From: Mycobacteriales bacterium
GTDB lineage: Bacteria; Actinomycetota; Actinomycetes; Mycobacteriales; QHCE01
Reading direction: 5' to 3'
Assembly (NCBI GenBank): GCA_013362805.1
Contig: JABFVL010000070.1
Location: 1 to 35,910 of the forward strand
Length of the DNA: 35,910 nt
Shown here in pieces: positions 24,297-33,237 of this stretch (its first letter is position 1; the number at the start of each line of letters is the position of its first letter). A program made the translations under genes and the position numbers. Below the pieces are notes generated by a model that had not been told where the DNA came from, ran no database searches, and saw only the letters and a program-made list of their open reading frames with translations.

Positions 24297-27200
24297 TCAC
24301 AAATATTGCCCGGTGCGTTCTTCGGCCCGTTCTGCTACTGCCTGTGCATCAGCGAGGTCACTAGCCCGTAGTCTTCGGACTTCCTGCTCGTTGACATTGA
24401 CCCCGTCCGCCGTAATTCTTTCCGCTTGCATCGCGACCGCTCGGTCGAGAATGTTGCGCATCACTCGGCCATTGCCGAAGGATTCATCACGCGGAATTCT
24501 CCGCAATATCTGACGCACCGCCTCAGGCACATCGTCGGGTAGCTCATAGCCTTGAGCTCTCGCCATGGTTTCAAAGATCGCGACTAGCTCATCGTCGAGA
24601 TAGTCGGGAAAAACAACCGTCGTGGGAAAACGCGAGGCCAAGCCTGGATTGGCGGCCAAGAATTTCGTCATCCGATTCTCATAGCCCGCGACAATGACCA
24701 CAAGATCGTCCCGGTATTCCTCCATGAGCCGCACTAGCTCAGCTATCGCCTCAGGGCCATACGAATTAGGGGAATCGCTGGGTGTCAACGCGTAAGCCTC
24801 GTCAATGAACAACACCCCACCCAATGCGCGTTCGACAGCACCTCGCACCTTCGGTGCGGTTTGCCCGACATACTCGGCGATGAGATCGGCATGCGAAACC
24901 TCCACCAGATGACCAGAGGACAACAAACCGAGTTTCGCGTATACCGCGGCGATCAAACGCGCGATCGTGGTTTTCGCCGTGCCAGGATTGCCGTTGAACA
25001 CTAAATGCCGCGTAGGCGTGGCCGCGGGCAAACCCGCATCTCGGCGCATGCGCTCCGCTTTGCCTTCAGCGATCAGCAGCCGCACCTCACGTTTGACGGA
25101 ATCAAGCCCAATGAGCCCATCGATAACGGCCAGCGGATCCTCCGGCAGATTCGCACGCACCATCGCCACCGCCGTATCGGGCACGTCCTGAACGAAAATT
25201 TCGTGCAGGGACTCGTTTTCATCCACGATGCCATCGGCGAGAACCCGACGCGACTGCATGGTTACCGAGCGTTCTAGCAGGTTAATAGCCAAATGAGCGT
25301 TGGCAAGCGTGGCATCCGGTCGAACGCCACGCACCAAACCACGCACTTTATCCAGCACGCCCTCACGCAAAGTGAAACCAGCTTGGACAGCTTTGGCCTC
25401 AAACAACGACACCACATCCTCGTGACTGAGGTCAGGGAATCGCACAATCTTCGCGAACATGGCGCTCAGCTCCGGTTCGGACCTCAACAGCCCGTTTACC
25501 GCGGCATCAGCACCGCACAGCACCACGATCAAATCCTCAGAATGGGCGGCAATACCCGTCAGAAGTGCGCTCACCAGTTCGCGGCTCCGCGCATTGTCCA
25601 GATCGTGTCCGGGCCGAACCAAACTACCGGCGCCCTCAATGCACAACACCCCACCAAGAGCGCGATCAATAGTACGCATCACACGTGCTGTTGTCTCGCC
25701 AAGATGCTGACCAACCACATCGGAGCGATCCACAGTCACCATATGTCCAGAGGAGAGGACGCCCAGGTCAGCGCACATGCGACCGAGAATGCCGACCACT
25801 GTAGTCTTGCCCGTTCCAGATCCACCAGTGAACACCAAATGCCGTGCGGTCGGCGGCACCGGCATACCCGCCTCTTTACGAAGTTTCGCCGCACGCAACT
25901 CGGCAACAAGCAGTTCAACTTCACGCTTGACTGGCTCGATGCCCACCCAAGCCGCGAGTTGGGCCGCTGGGCTGTCCGCCGTTCCAATTCCATGAACGGG
26001 CAAGTGATGCGGCAGATCCTGCACATCGATCTCTATCGCATCACGAGCCTGGGCAGCCGTAATAGCTCGTTCGGCAACATGTTCCACCAGTCGAGCTCCA
26101 CGCAAATTAAGCAGGCCCGGCATCTCCGCCAACATCTTCACAACCGCATCGGTAACAGTCCTGCCGGCGATCGCATGACGGCGAGTCACGGCACGTTGGA
26201 ACAGTTCCGCTCGAGCGCTATCGCCAAACTCACGGGTGCGGACCAGACGAAAGGCATGATGGAGAGCTGGATTAGTTTCAAATATTTTCGTGTCGCCGCC
26301 AGGGCGGCAGATCGCCACCGCATGAAGCTTGGGGCGCTGACGTAGTAGACGGCGAAGCTCCTCCAATACCGCCGCGCCACATCGTTCGTAGCCGCAGATC
26401 CGGTCCAAGCCCGTCATGACCAATAGATCACGGCTGCCCAGGTCACGTATTCGAGCGGCCAGATGCAGCAAGGCCTCACTCGCGCTCATGTTCGCGAACA
26501 CTTGATCGGAAATCCAGATGGTTTCCGGTGGCCCGTCGGGGGTGGCTAGTGCACGACGGAGCACATCAACAGCTGTGGTGCGGCCAGTACTTTCCGGGCC
26601 GCTAATCAGTAGCCGCATAGGTTTGTCGTAACCACGATACTGCTCACTAACAGTCGTGCGGATCGCCTCGGCCAGCTCGGGCTGCCCGAGAAGTCCTGCC
26701 GCTGGGTCAGTCGTGAGCGCGGCTTCGCCAGTGGAAAACCGCAGTAGCAACGGGTTGATGGCTTTGCGAGGTGCGAACAGCACACGCAGATCGCGCTGAA
26801 ATGCTGTCACGGGAATCGAACTTTCCGGGTTCACAGCCGGGCCAGGTAAACCTTGTACTGCACCCGTGGTGCGTATTGCCATATCCAGCCAGGCACGACA
26901 GGCATCAGCCTCGCCGGCGAGCACGGCGCGCGCCAACCAAGACCGTACTTTCGCATGCCATCTATCGGCGTCGAAATCACCTTTGACCTTCGTGAACATG
27001 TGCTGTACACGTTCAAACATTGTCATCCCGGTGCTCATCGCCAATTCGGCAGGCACTTCGGATACCTCGGCTTGGGCGAGCAGACAGGCGAGCATGACAT
27101 CGTGCTCGATGCCGTAGTCAATATCGGGTAGCGGCCCGGCCGAGCTCACGCCAGGCGATTTTTCCAGCAACCGACTGTGCACAGCCAAAAAAGCCGAGGC

Positions 27201-27884
27201 CGACCAATCAAGATAGCCAGCCGGACCCAGCAGTTCGGGTAGGACACCAAGTATTCGCTCATCAGCTCGCTCAGCCCAAAGCTCCGGCAAAGCGGAAAGG
27301 GGCGCCGTGAGGTCGAGTTTCGCCAGCGCCGGATCCGCTGCCCGCAGGCCATGGAGCGCGATGAGGGCTTGACGCCGTGGCTCTAGCGGCTCGATGCCCT
27401 CGAAAACGTCCAAACACTTGCAAGCGATCGTGAACGCCAACTCTCGCAGCTCGGGATCGTCGCCGGCTTCATCGAGCAACCAATAGGCGGGCGGCAAGTA
27501 TGGGGTATCTCCGGCCGTCCAGATCCAACCCCTGTGCGGTTGCCGGGGCTCAGCGACAAAATGGTCCATGGTTTCGTACGCGAGGTCGCAGGCGGTGCCG
27601 CCGCGCACCGCCACTGAGCCGATGAGAAACGGCAGTAAAGACCAGAGCTCCGCGCCGATGACGGTGGTACCTTCGGCGAAAAACTCGGGCAATTCGACTG
27701 CGAGCGCTGCGGCCGCGGGATCGTCATTGAGCGCACGGGCTCGCTCTCTCACCTGCTCAAAAAGCCCATCTGGGACACGCCACGGGCCATGCGAATACAG
27801 GTCAAACACCAGGTCATCGGATAATAAGAGACTCAGGTGTTCAGGAAGCTTGGGACAATCCACCTTTCGCACTTTACAGATCAT
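24297..27884 (-). CDS. Triple-AAA protein of the CbxX/CfxQ (SpoVK, EccA-like) family
   Basis: A 1195-residue protein. Residues 1-390 are helical with no clear motif. AAA-1 (about 400-620) has a degraded Walker A, GPESTGRTT (429-437), lacking the Lys. AAA-2 (about 645-900) has Walker A GGSGTGKTT (687-695), but its Walker B region reads LCIEGAG instead of LFIDEAY, and the arginine-finger SRF is replaced by AMF (808-810). AAA-3 (about 915-1180) is intact: GNPGTAKTT (965-973), LFIDEAY (1025-1031) and SRF (1084-1086). CbxX-type AAAs remodel partner proteins; EccA assists type VII secretion and CbbX reactivates Rubisco. The target here is probably the upstream neighbour. ATG 27884 has no ribosome binding site. 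Confidence 0.9.
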   Translation of the reverse strand: MICKVRKVDCPKLPEHLSLLLSDDLVFDLYSHGPWRVPDGLFEQVRERARALNDDPAAAALAVELPEFFAEGTTVIGAELWSLLPFLIGSVAVRGGTACDLAYETMDHFVAEPRQPHRGWIWTAGDTPYLPPAYWLLDEAGDDPELRELAFTIACKCLDVFEGIEPLEPRRQALIALHGLRAADPALAKLDLTAPLSALPELWAERADERILGVLPELLGPAGYLDWSASAFLAVHSRLLEKSPGVSSAGPLPDIDYGIEHDVMLACLLAQAEVSEVPAELAMSTGMTMFERVQHMFTKVKGDFDADRWHAKVRSWLARAVLAGEADACRAWLDMAIRTTGAVQGLPGPAVNPESSIPVTAFQRDLRVLFAPRKAINPLLLRFSTGEAALTTDPAAGLLGQPELAEAIRTTVSEQYRGYDKPMRLLISGPESTGRTTAVDVLRRALATPDGPPETIWISDQVFANMSASEALLHLAARIRDLGSRDLLVMTGLDRICGYERCGAAVLEELRRLLRQRPKLHAVAICRPGGDTKIFETNPALHHAFRLVRTREFGDSARAELFQRAVTRRHAIAGRTVTDAVVKMLAEMPGLLNLRGARLVEHVAERAITAAQARDAIEIDVQDLPHHLPVHGIGTADSPAAQLAAWVGIEPVKREVELLVAELRAAKLRKEAGMPVPPTARHLVFTGGSGTGKTTVVGILGRMCADLGVLSSGHMVTVDRSDVVGQHLGETTARVMRTIDRALGGVLCIEGAGSLVRPGHDLDNARSRELVSALLTGIAAHSEDLIVVLCGADAAVNGLLRSEPELSAMFAKIVRFPDLSHEDVVSLFEAKAVQAGFTLREGVLDKVRGLVRGVRPDATLANAHLAINLLERSVTMQSRRVLADGIVDENESLHEIFVQDVPDTAVAMVRANLPEDPLAVIDGLIGLDSVKREVRLLIAEGKAERMRRDAGLPAATPTRHLVFNGNPGTAKTTIARLIAAVYAKLGLLSSGHLVEVSHADLIAEYVGQTAPKVRGAVERALGGVLFIDEAYALTPSDSPNSYGPEAIAELVRLMEEYRDDLVVIVAGYENRMTKFLAANPGLASRFPTTVVFPDYLDDELVAIFETMARAQGYELPDDVPEAVRQILRRIPRDESFGNGRVMRNILDRAVAMQAERITADGVNVNEQEVRRLRASDLADAQAVAERAEERTGQYL

Positions 27885-28008
27885 CCCAAGTCAGCCACGC
27901 ACGCTTAGTGGGGTAGATCTTGCGATATGCGCAGTTGGAGCTAGAAAAGAATCAATGTCAGGTGAGTTTGCGCCTCATTCTTCCAAGCGATGCGGCAACG
28001 GTCTGTTG

Positions 28009-29238
28009 CTAGGCGGGTCCAGGTTTGCGTTTGCCTTGCCCTGGCTGGACCGGAAGGGTCGGCGTTGGCCCGCCAGGAGTGAGTGGGTTGAGTGCAGTTG
28101 CGGCCGAGTGCTGGGTAACCGTTGCCGTTTGATCCGAGCCGAAAGGGGTATATGCCGCGTTTAGTGCGGCATATTGGTCCTCCGTGAGGGTGAACGTGTC
28201 CGTGTCGGGGCCACTGCCTAGTTGTCGGGTGAGTTCGCGCACTTCTGGTGCTTGGGCGGCAGCAGCCCCGAGGGCGGCGAAGGTTTCCGCTAGGCCACGG
28301 ATCTCCGGAGCGATGCGTTCAACGGATCTTCTGATCTCGGCGAACTTGTGTGGCTGGCTGTCGTGGAACGCATTGTGATCGGTGGCCCGTTCGCGCAGCG
28401 ACCGCAGTATGTCCAATATCCCGGATATGGCCTCGGGAGACATGTCAGCATGCAGGCGGTGAAAGTTGATGGCATCAATCGCCGGATCCCAATCCGCCGG
28501 TAGGGGAGCGGGAACCGCGGCTATTGGCTCGAGTGAGCGCAGCTCCTCGCTCGCCTCACGTAAAGTGCGTATCCCCTTCCACCCCTGTGGGTTTTCTCCA
28601 CCGAATCGAATGGCGTAGTTGGCGGCCGTTTCCATTTCGGTCAGAGCCACCCCGGCTTGCACTAGCCGCGCTCGGATATCGATGGGAACTTTGTGATTCT
28701 CTTTCTGGGCCCTATCCACCCATTCCGCGAGAGCCGCGAACTGGTCTGTCAGCCCGTCCGCCTCGAGCCTGACCCCGCCGGCGACACCAAGGTCATAGCT
28801 GGTGGTGTACAAATGTGATCCATTGTCGACAATGTCGCTGGCCAGCACAGCGATTCTTCGACGCACATAAGGCAGCTGATTGTCCTCATGAGCGGAGGCC
28901 ACGAGTGTGCGTGACAATTCAATGCCGCTCTCAACGAGCTCGGGCAAGCGCGCGATAAATTGCTGAAGCTCTTGCGCATAGGCGGCCGGGTTCTCGCCCG
29001 GGCGTGGAGCGCCCAGACTAGCCTCTGCCTGCGGACCCGGCGTCAGTTGCTGCTCGATGTCAGCGGCGTCATCAGTCAGCTGTCGTTGTAGCCCGCTCGC
29101 CGCGGGTCGTAAATACCCAAACTTCGGTGGCACAATAGCCAGTTGCTCTCCAGCCTGCCCGATCACCTCGGCTAATACCCGCACATTTGCCAAAAAGCCC
29201 CGCACATCCCGCTCAAACTGCTCCAGTGAGACTGGCAT
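28009..29238 (-). CDS. Helical protein, likely partner of the triple-AAA protein
   Basis: A 409-residue acidic, almost wholly helical protein without signal peptide or membrane helix. Residues 1-330 carry long amphipathic helices, such as LEQFERDVRGFLANVRVLAEV and FAEIRRSVERIAPEIRGL. The last 50 residues are Pro/Thr/Gly-rich and end in a basic KRKPGPA. ATG 29238 has GGGGGAACGA directly before it. It lies 124 bp upstream of the AAA gene on the same strand, so a shared operon and a substrate or adaptor role are plausible. I saw no WXG or LXG motif that would prove a type VII link. Confidence 0.65.
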   Translation of the reverse strand: MPVSLEQFERDVRGFLANVRVLAEVIGQAGEQLAIVPPKFGYLRPAASGLQRQLTDDAADIEQQLTPGPQAEASLGAPRPGENPAAYAQELQQFIARLPELVESGIELSRTLVASAHEDNQLPYVRRRIAVLASDIVDNGSHLYTTSYDLGVAGGVRLEADGLTDQFAALAEWVDRAQKENHKVPIDIRARLVQAGVALTEMETAANYAIRFGGENPQGWKGIRTLREASEELRSLEPIAAVPAPLPADWDPAIDAINFHRLHADMSPEAISGILDILRSLRERATDHNAFHDSQPHKFAEIRRSVERIAPEIRGLAETFAALGAAAAQAPEVRELTRQLGSGPDTDTFTLTEDQYAALNAAYTPFGSDQTATVTQHSAATALNPLTPGGPTPTLPVQPGQGKRKPGPA

Positions 29239-29473
29239 TCGTTCCCCCGTCGAGCCCGCGAATCCCGTCGATTTTAACGCACCTAACCACTCCTGATTTA
29301 TGGAATCAGCGTCGCGAGGCCCGCCGCATCTACACCACAGCTGCTTGGTGCCAACTGGGCCGCGCTGACCGATATAGACACCGTCGGAGCTGCTAATCCG
29401 CGCCTCTGTTTGAGAAATGATGTGCCCAAACTTGGTGAATAAGTAGTGACCGATGTTCAGACGCTTTCAATGA

Positions 29474-30310
29474 TCATCGTCCCATCGTGTGCTCGTCGGG
29501 TAATCCATCTGGGGTGACGAAGCTTTCTTCGCCCAATGCTTTATGTAAACGGGTGCGTAGGTCTTCATCTGCGGCAAGCCGAGCAACCGTCGCTGCATGT
29601 CCGTCGGCTAGCTCGGGGACTAGTTTTACGAGCCTCGGGGACCTGGCCAAGAATTGGAAGATACGTTGTTGCGTGCTGGCGGCTCGCGGACCGTGGAGAC
29701 TTGAGGCTATTGCGCCCCATTTGCTGCGGTAGAGAAGATAAGCCTCGATGTTTTCGCCGGACTCCAACACTGCGGGAAAGGTCTTTACGGTCGTTGGTAC
29801 GTAGTTCGGTTCGGTGGCGTGAATGTGAGCGAGTTGGGCGTCGTCGAGCCAGAGCATAAACAGTGTGCTTTCCACGTCCAGCTTTATGGGCGTATATGCG
29901 ATGTAGCCTTGTTTGCTGATATGCGCGGAGTAGCCGGCGCTTATGCCTTTAACGGTGACGCGGGTGAGGGGGACGAGATCGCTGATGTTGGCTGCGAGAG
30001 CGAATTTGGATTCCAATTGTGCGGGTGCGGCATTGGAACCGATTGCAAGCGTGGGATGTCTTTCGTCCATCGGCGCCACACCAGTGGAGGCCAATATCGC
30101 ATCGAGGCTGTTCGACCTATTGTTGAGCTGGGTTAGCGGACCGCCGTCGAAACTAATATTCCACGCACCGACTTTGGCTCCTCTTATGGGTTCTAGAGGG
30201 TAAAGCCAGGACCTAGTGACGATGCAGCTCGTAGCTGGAGTTAAACCTGGATAGTGGTTGGGTGACGTGCGCGGGCTGATGTGTAGGCCGAGCGCTCGAA
30301 GGCTAGGCAA
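29474..30310 (-). CDS. Gamma-glutamylcyclotransferase-like fold protein
   Basis: A 278-residue protein. The central motif ERHPTLAIGSNAAPAQLESKF corresponds to the YGSN-x-x-x-x-x-L signature of the gamma-glutamylcyclotransferase superfamily, and FMLWLDDAQLAHIHATEPNY follows in the right order. The first 75 residues (YPGLTPATS, WLYPLEP) match what I recall of an actinobacterial conserved family with this fold. The tail is helical. Enzymatic activity is not established. The only start I see is TTG 30310; an earlier one is possible. Confidence 0.65.
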   Translation of the reverse strand: MPSLRALGLHISPRTSPNHYPGLTPATSCIVTRSWLYPLEPIRGAKVGAWNISFDGGPLTQLNNRSNSLDAILASTGVAPMDERHPTLAIGSNAAPAQLESKFALAANISDLVPLTRVTVKGISAGYSAHISKQGYIAYTPIKLDVESTLFMLWLDDAQLAHIHATEPNYVPTTVKTFPAVLESGENIEAYLLYRSKWGAIASSLHGPRAASTQQRIFQFLARSPRLVKLVPELADGHAATVARLAADEDLRTRLHKALGEESFVTPDGLPDEHTMGR

Positions 30311-30500
30311 TGTATGGGCCGCCCGTTCTTGAATTCAATCTCGGATCTGGAACTGCTCAAATCGTGGATCGGAAAACTGACTCCACAATCGAACCGAGTG
30401 CTGGTGTGATTTTCACGCATACGCACCATCCCGTATTCAAGGGCGCACGCATGTGGAGTGAGGCTGAGTTCTCCCATGTCGCCCGGCGACAGCTCTTGTG

Positions 30501-30532
30501 GCAAAGTCCGCACTGTGGAGTGCGGACTTTGC
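30501..30532 (-). terminator. Perfect 14-bp hairpin after the Cys-rich gene
   Basis: GCAAAGTCCGCACT (30501-30514) and AGTGCGGACTTTGC (30519-30532) are perfect reverse complements with a GTGG loop, 8 bp past the stop at 30541. No T-tract follows. The symmetry would let it act from either side. Confidence 0.65.
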
Positions 30533-30540
30533 GGTGGGTG

Positions 30541-30969
30541 CTATTTCTGGCTGAAATTTCTGGCTAGATAGATCCGACGGATTGTGCCGTCATCGGTAGG
30601 GAACGTGCGTAGTTCTCGAATGGGTAGTTGGTGCCAGAACGTGCCGCCGCCATGCCTGGCGCCAAAGCAGGAGCACGTGCAATCGTCGTTTTTAGCCCGG
30701 TGACAGTTTTTGCCGCATGTCTGCTGTCTGCGAAAGTCCAACGTTATCTGGGTCAGAGGAAAGCGGCTGGCCACTCCCGTGACGATGGGCCGCAAGTGGT
30801 GGCGGGACAGCGCCCAGTGATGATTTTTGGGGTCGGATCGGAACCATGCTGTCTTGACTCGAGTTCCCAAGATGTCGCGCAGGATGTCGATGTTTCCGCC
30901 CTCTTTCCAGGGCATCCATACTTGTAAACGGCCGTTGATGGGTCGGTGGATGGTGGGGAGTTGGTCCAT
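30541..30969 (-). CDS. Small basic Cys-rich protein with a probable zinc site
   Basis: About 142 residues from ATG 30969, with an excellent AGGAAG ribosome binding site. The central motif is C-G-K-N-C-H-x-A-K-x-DDC-x-C-x-C, then RHGGG. I recall this C-x3-C..DDC-x-C-x-C..HGG cluster from small proteins on mobile elements in bacteria, probably metal-binding, function unknown. Before it lies a beta-type segment rich in His, Trp and Arg (TAWFRSDPKNHHWALSRHH). A strong hairpin follows the stop. Confidence 0.7.
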   Translation of the reverse strand: MDQLPTIHRPINGRLQVWMPWKEGGNIDILRDILGTRVKTAWFRSDPKNHHWALSRHHLRPIVTGVASRFPLTQITLDFRRQQTCGKNCHRAKNDDCTCSCFGARHGGGTFWHQLPIRELRTFPTDDGTIRRIYLARNFSQK

Positions 30970-31077
30970 ACGCACTTCCTTCCAATGGCAAAAGCGTCGA
31001 CTGGTCGGCGCCACCTGGATGGCTATCCATAAAGGACTATCCGATTGTAACCTGAGGTAACTAGAAGGGAGCTCAAC

Positions 31078-31137
31078 GTGAATATCAGTGCACGCTTCGC
31101 CCGCATAGCGGCGCTAATAAAAGCTGGTGCGCACTAA
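31078..31137 (+). CDS. 19-residue peptide ORF with a strong ribosome binding site
   Basis: GTG 31078 is preceded by AAGGGAG with a 6-base spacer, and the frame ends at TAA 31135-31137. The peptide has alternating Ala/Ile and Arg/Lys residues and would form a cationic amphipathic helix. It is divergent from the Cys-rich gene at 30969. It may be a small peptide gene, a leader peptide or the start of a decayed gene. Confidence 0.35.
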   Translation: MNISARFARIAALIKAGAH

Positions 31138-31646
31138 GGTTATTTTACCTGGTAGGAGCCACTGTAGGCGCGGTTTTGGAGCCTCCGCGGCCGTTTCTGT
31201 GGGCTCAAATTTTTGGACATTTCGCTCACGGTTTGTGGGTTGGGGGTTAGGAAGTCCGGTCTCGGCCATTGGTTCAAAGTGGTGTAAACGCGAGGAGGGC
31301 TCGGGGTACTTCTTTCCAGGTTTTCCATGTGCTCGAGTGCTGCCATATGTCGGGTTTGGCGCGAGCGGCGCGGTTGGCTCGTCTCCACTGTTCCTGCGCT
31401 TGAGCCCGTGACGCAGGGTTTGCGAATAGATTCCGCGAGCGCGAGAGGTGCGCAAATACGAACACTGCAACTACGACCGCAGGCGTTCGCGAAACCAAGG
31501 TTTCGTGACAGAGGTTGGCGGCGCACTTTCAGGGAACACATCAGTGCGGACATATCTTGGTGCCCGTCAACAACGGATGTCATCAGGTGGGCGACGCCAC
31601 ACCACACAGCCCGGCAAGTCTTAGCGCCAAATACGGCCCACGAAGG
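31138..31646. other. 509-bp stretch without a clear gene
   Basis: Several overlapping frames are open, none with a ribosome binding site. The most protein-like is on the minus strand at 31274-31498 (TTG start, 74 residues). It has a hydrophobic N-terminus and then a basic Ala/Arg-rich helix, and reads like a small membrane-anchored protein or a gene remnant. I would not call it a gene on this evidence. Confidence 0.35.
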
Positions 31647-33041
31647 TTACCCAGCTCTGATGGTGCGGGCTTTATCTGGCATCGACCGTCCTTCTGCCCG
31701 CCGTCGTGGTCTTTCGGATTCGCTTTCTGAGAGCGCTACTTTTGGCTGCTGGCCAGGGGCGCCCGGGTACGCCGGCCGCCAGGTTGATACGCGTAACTCA
31801 TGCAGCGCTGAATGGGTGGCAACGACTAGCCCACCGAACATGACAAGGGCTGGCACGATCACGGGAACAGCATCAGTGCCAGTGATGTGCGGGGTGTACG
31901 ACATGAGAGATGCGAACTGCACTAGCAGCGGGAGAAACCACAACTTGCGCGGTAGCCAGAAGGCGGCAATCAGGCTCACCACATCGGCGAGATAAAAGTA
32001 TCGTTCGTGCATGCCAGGCAAAAAGAATGGGATTGCGATGGCGCTGGTGGCGGCGAGCGCGATGAGCTGATCAGAGCTCAGCCGGGATTTGAAATGAAGA
32101 ACGACAAGACCCATAAGTAGCACGGCGGCGGCCGCCAATCCGATGCCGAACGTGCGGGCAAGACCGAGAGAATTGTTCGGCGAAAAGAACCGGAAAAATG
32201 TGGGTGCGCCTGCGGTCAACCAATCATATGTGTCCGTCTGTCGCACATAAACGAGGAGTAGCCGGTCTGGATCAGCGCCCAACACTATCGCTGGCAGATC
32301 AAGCAATATAAATACAGCAGGGATGGCGAGCAAATTGCGCCATTTAACGCGACCTGCGAGGAGCGCAAAGAACAATAGGGGAAAAAGAAAAACGGCCTGT
32401 TGTTTAAACGCGTAAGAAACGCCAAAGAAGATACACGCCAACCAAGGACGTTCTTTCAACAAGTAGTAAAGGCCCAATAGAGAGAATGTAGTGAAAATTA
32501 CATCGCACTGTCCCCACATGCTGCTGTTCAGCACTACAGTGGGCAAAAATAAGACGGCGAGCGCGCCTATGACTGGAAGTTCATAGCTACTAAAACGCAA
32601 ACGCAGAATCTTATAGACGGTGAATGCCATCACAAAATCGAAGACAATCGAGACGAGCTTAATCCCATTAAGGGGATCGATAGGTACATAGGTGAGCGCC
32701 GCAAGAATATATAGATATGGGGCGTTATAGTCGGCGAAGTCGTGCTTGAGTGCCCGCATTCCCCCGTGACTTTCAATAAAGTCGTACCAAGGTTTGAGGA
32801 ACCAGTCATAATCCGCATCTTGGTGGCCAAGCATTGCTTTGCGAATCAATAAGGCGATGACTAACAATCCAGCCACAAGCGCCAGCTCATATCCCCGTCT
32901 AGCCCGTTGGGCGGGATCAAGCGCCCGCATAAGCTTCGACTCCGCCTGCAGGCGCGCAAGAACTTGTGGCACAACCAATCTCCATCTGATGGAATCCGTA
33001 GCAAGAGCGAAGTCGTAACGGACGTCGCAATGCGTTGTCAT
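31647..33041 (-). CDS. Polytopic GT-C-fold glycosyltransferase-like membrane protein
   Basis: A 464-residue protein with about ten to eleven membrane helices between residues 50 and 425. The first lumenal loop carries QDADYDWFLKPWYDFI, with acidic residues where GT-C enzymes bind metal and lipid-phosphate sugar. YNAPYLYIL, NSSMWGQCDVIF and FKQQAVFLFPL follow; I recall these from a bacterial family annotated as dolichyl-phosphate-mannose-type mannosyltransferases. The tail is Arg/Ser-rich and cytoplasmic. It probably transfers sugars from polyprenyl phosphates to cell-surface acceptors. ATG 33041 lies inside a 47-bp element repeated before the sigma gene. Confidence 0.85.
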   Translation of the reverse strand: MTTHCDVRYDFALATDSIRWRLVVPQVLARLQAESKLMRALDPAQRARRGYELALVAGLLVIALLIRKAMLGHQDADYDWFLKPWYDFIESHGGMRALKHDFADYNAPYLYILAALTYVPIDPLNGIKLVSIVFDFVMAFTVYKILRLRFSSYELPVIGALAVLFLPTVVLNSSMWGQCDVIFTTFSLLGLYYLLKERPWLACIFFGVSYAFKQQAVFLFPLLFFALLAGRVKWRNLLAIPAVFILLDLPAIVLGADPDRLLLVYVRQTDTYDWLTAGAPTFFRFFSPNNSLGLARTFGIGLAAAAVLLMGLVVLHFKSRLSSDQLIALAATSAIAIPFFLPGMHERYFYLADVVSLIAAFWLPRKLWFLPLLVQFASLMSYTPHITGTDAVPVIVPALVMFGGLVVATHSALHELRVSTWRPAYPGAPGQQPKVALSESESERPRRRAEGRSMPDKARTIRAG

Positions 33042-33080
33042 CTAGTTCTTGCCCGCAAGGACCTATTCGGTTCCATGTCA
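33034..33080 (-). repeat. 47-bp repeat, copy 1, at the start of the GT-C gene
   Basis: It matches 35097-35143 at 41 of 47 positions without gaps, including 17 identical bases in a row. On the minus strand it runs from TGACATGGAACC to CTAGATGACAAC and contains the start codon of the GT-C gene. A GGAACC box lies 27 bases before the ATG. Confidence 0.8.
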
Positions 33081-33191
33081 GAGGTGTGGATGTGTGGAGG
33101 GCACTCTGCCCAGCTTCGACCTGAAGTCGCAACCAATGGGGTCATTTCTTGCAATCGGCGATTTTGCAATAGCACTGATACCTATAAAAAA

Positions 33192-33222
33192 GGGGTTGGG
33201 GGTATCTGATACCCCCAACCCC
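33192..33222 (-). terminator. Intrinsic terminator of the sigma/CU044_5270 operon
   Basis: A near-perfect hairpin: GGGGTTGGGGGTAT and ATACCCCCAACCCC form a 14-bp stem with a 3-nt loop. On the minus strand it is followed at once by six T. It lies 15 bp past the stop at 33238. Confidence 0.92.
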
Positions 33223-33237
33223 GGCCGCATGCGCGAG

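Noticed and set aside
25293..26345. 350-codon plus-strand frame
   Set aside because: Antisense shadow of the AAA gene; His/Arg/Gln-rich translation without a domain.
31327..31995. 222-codon plus-strand frame
   Set aside because: Half of it is antisense to the GT-C gene, with low-quality translation and no start signal.
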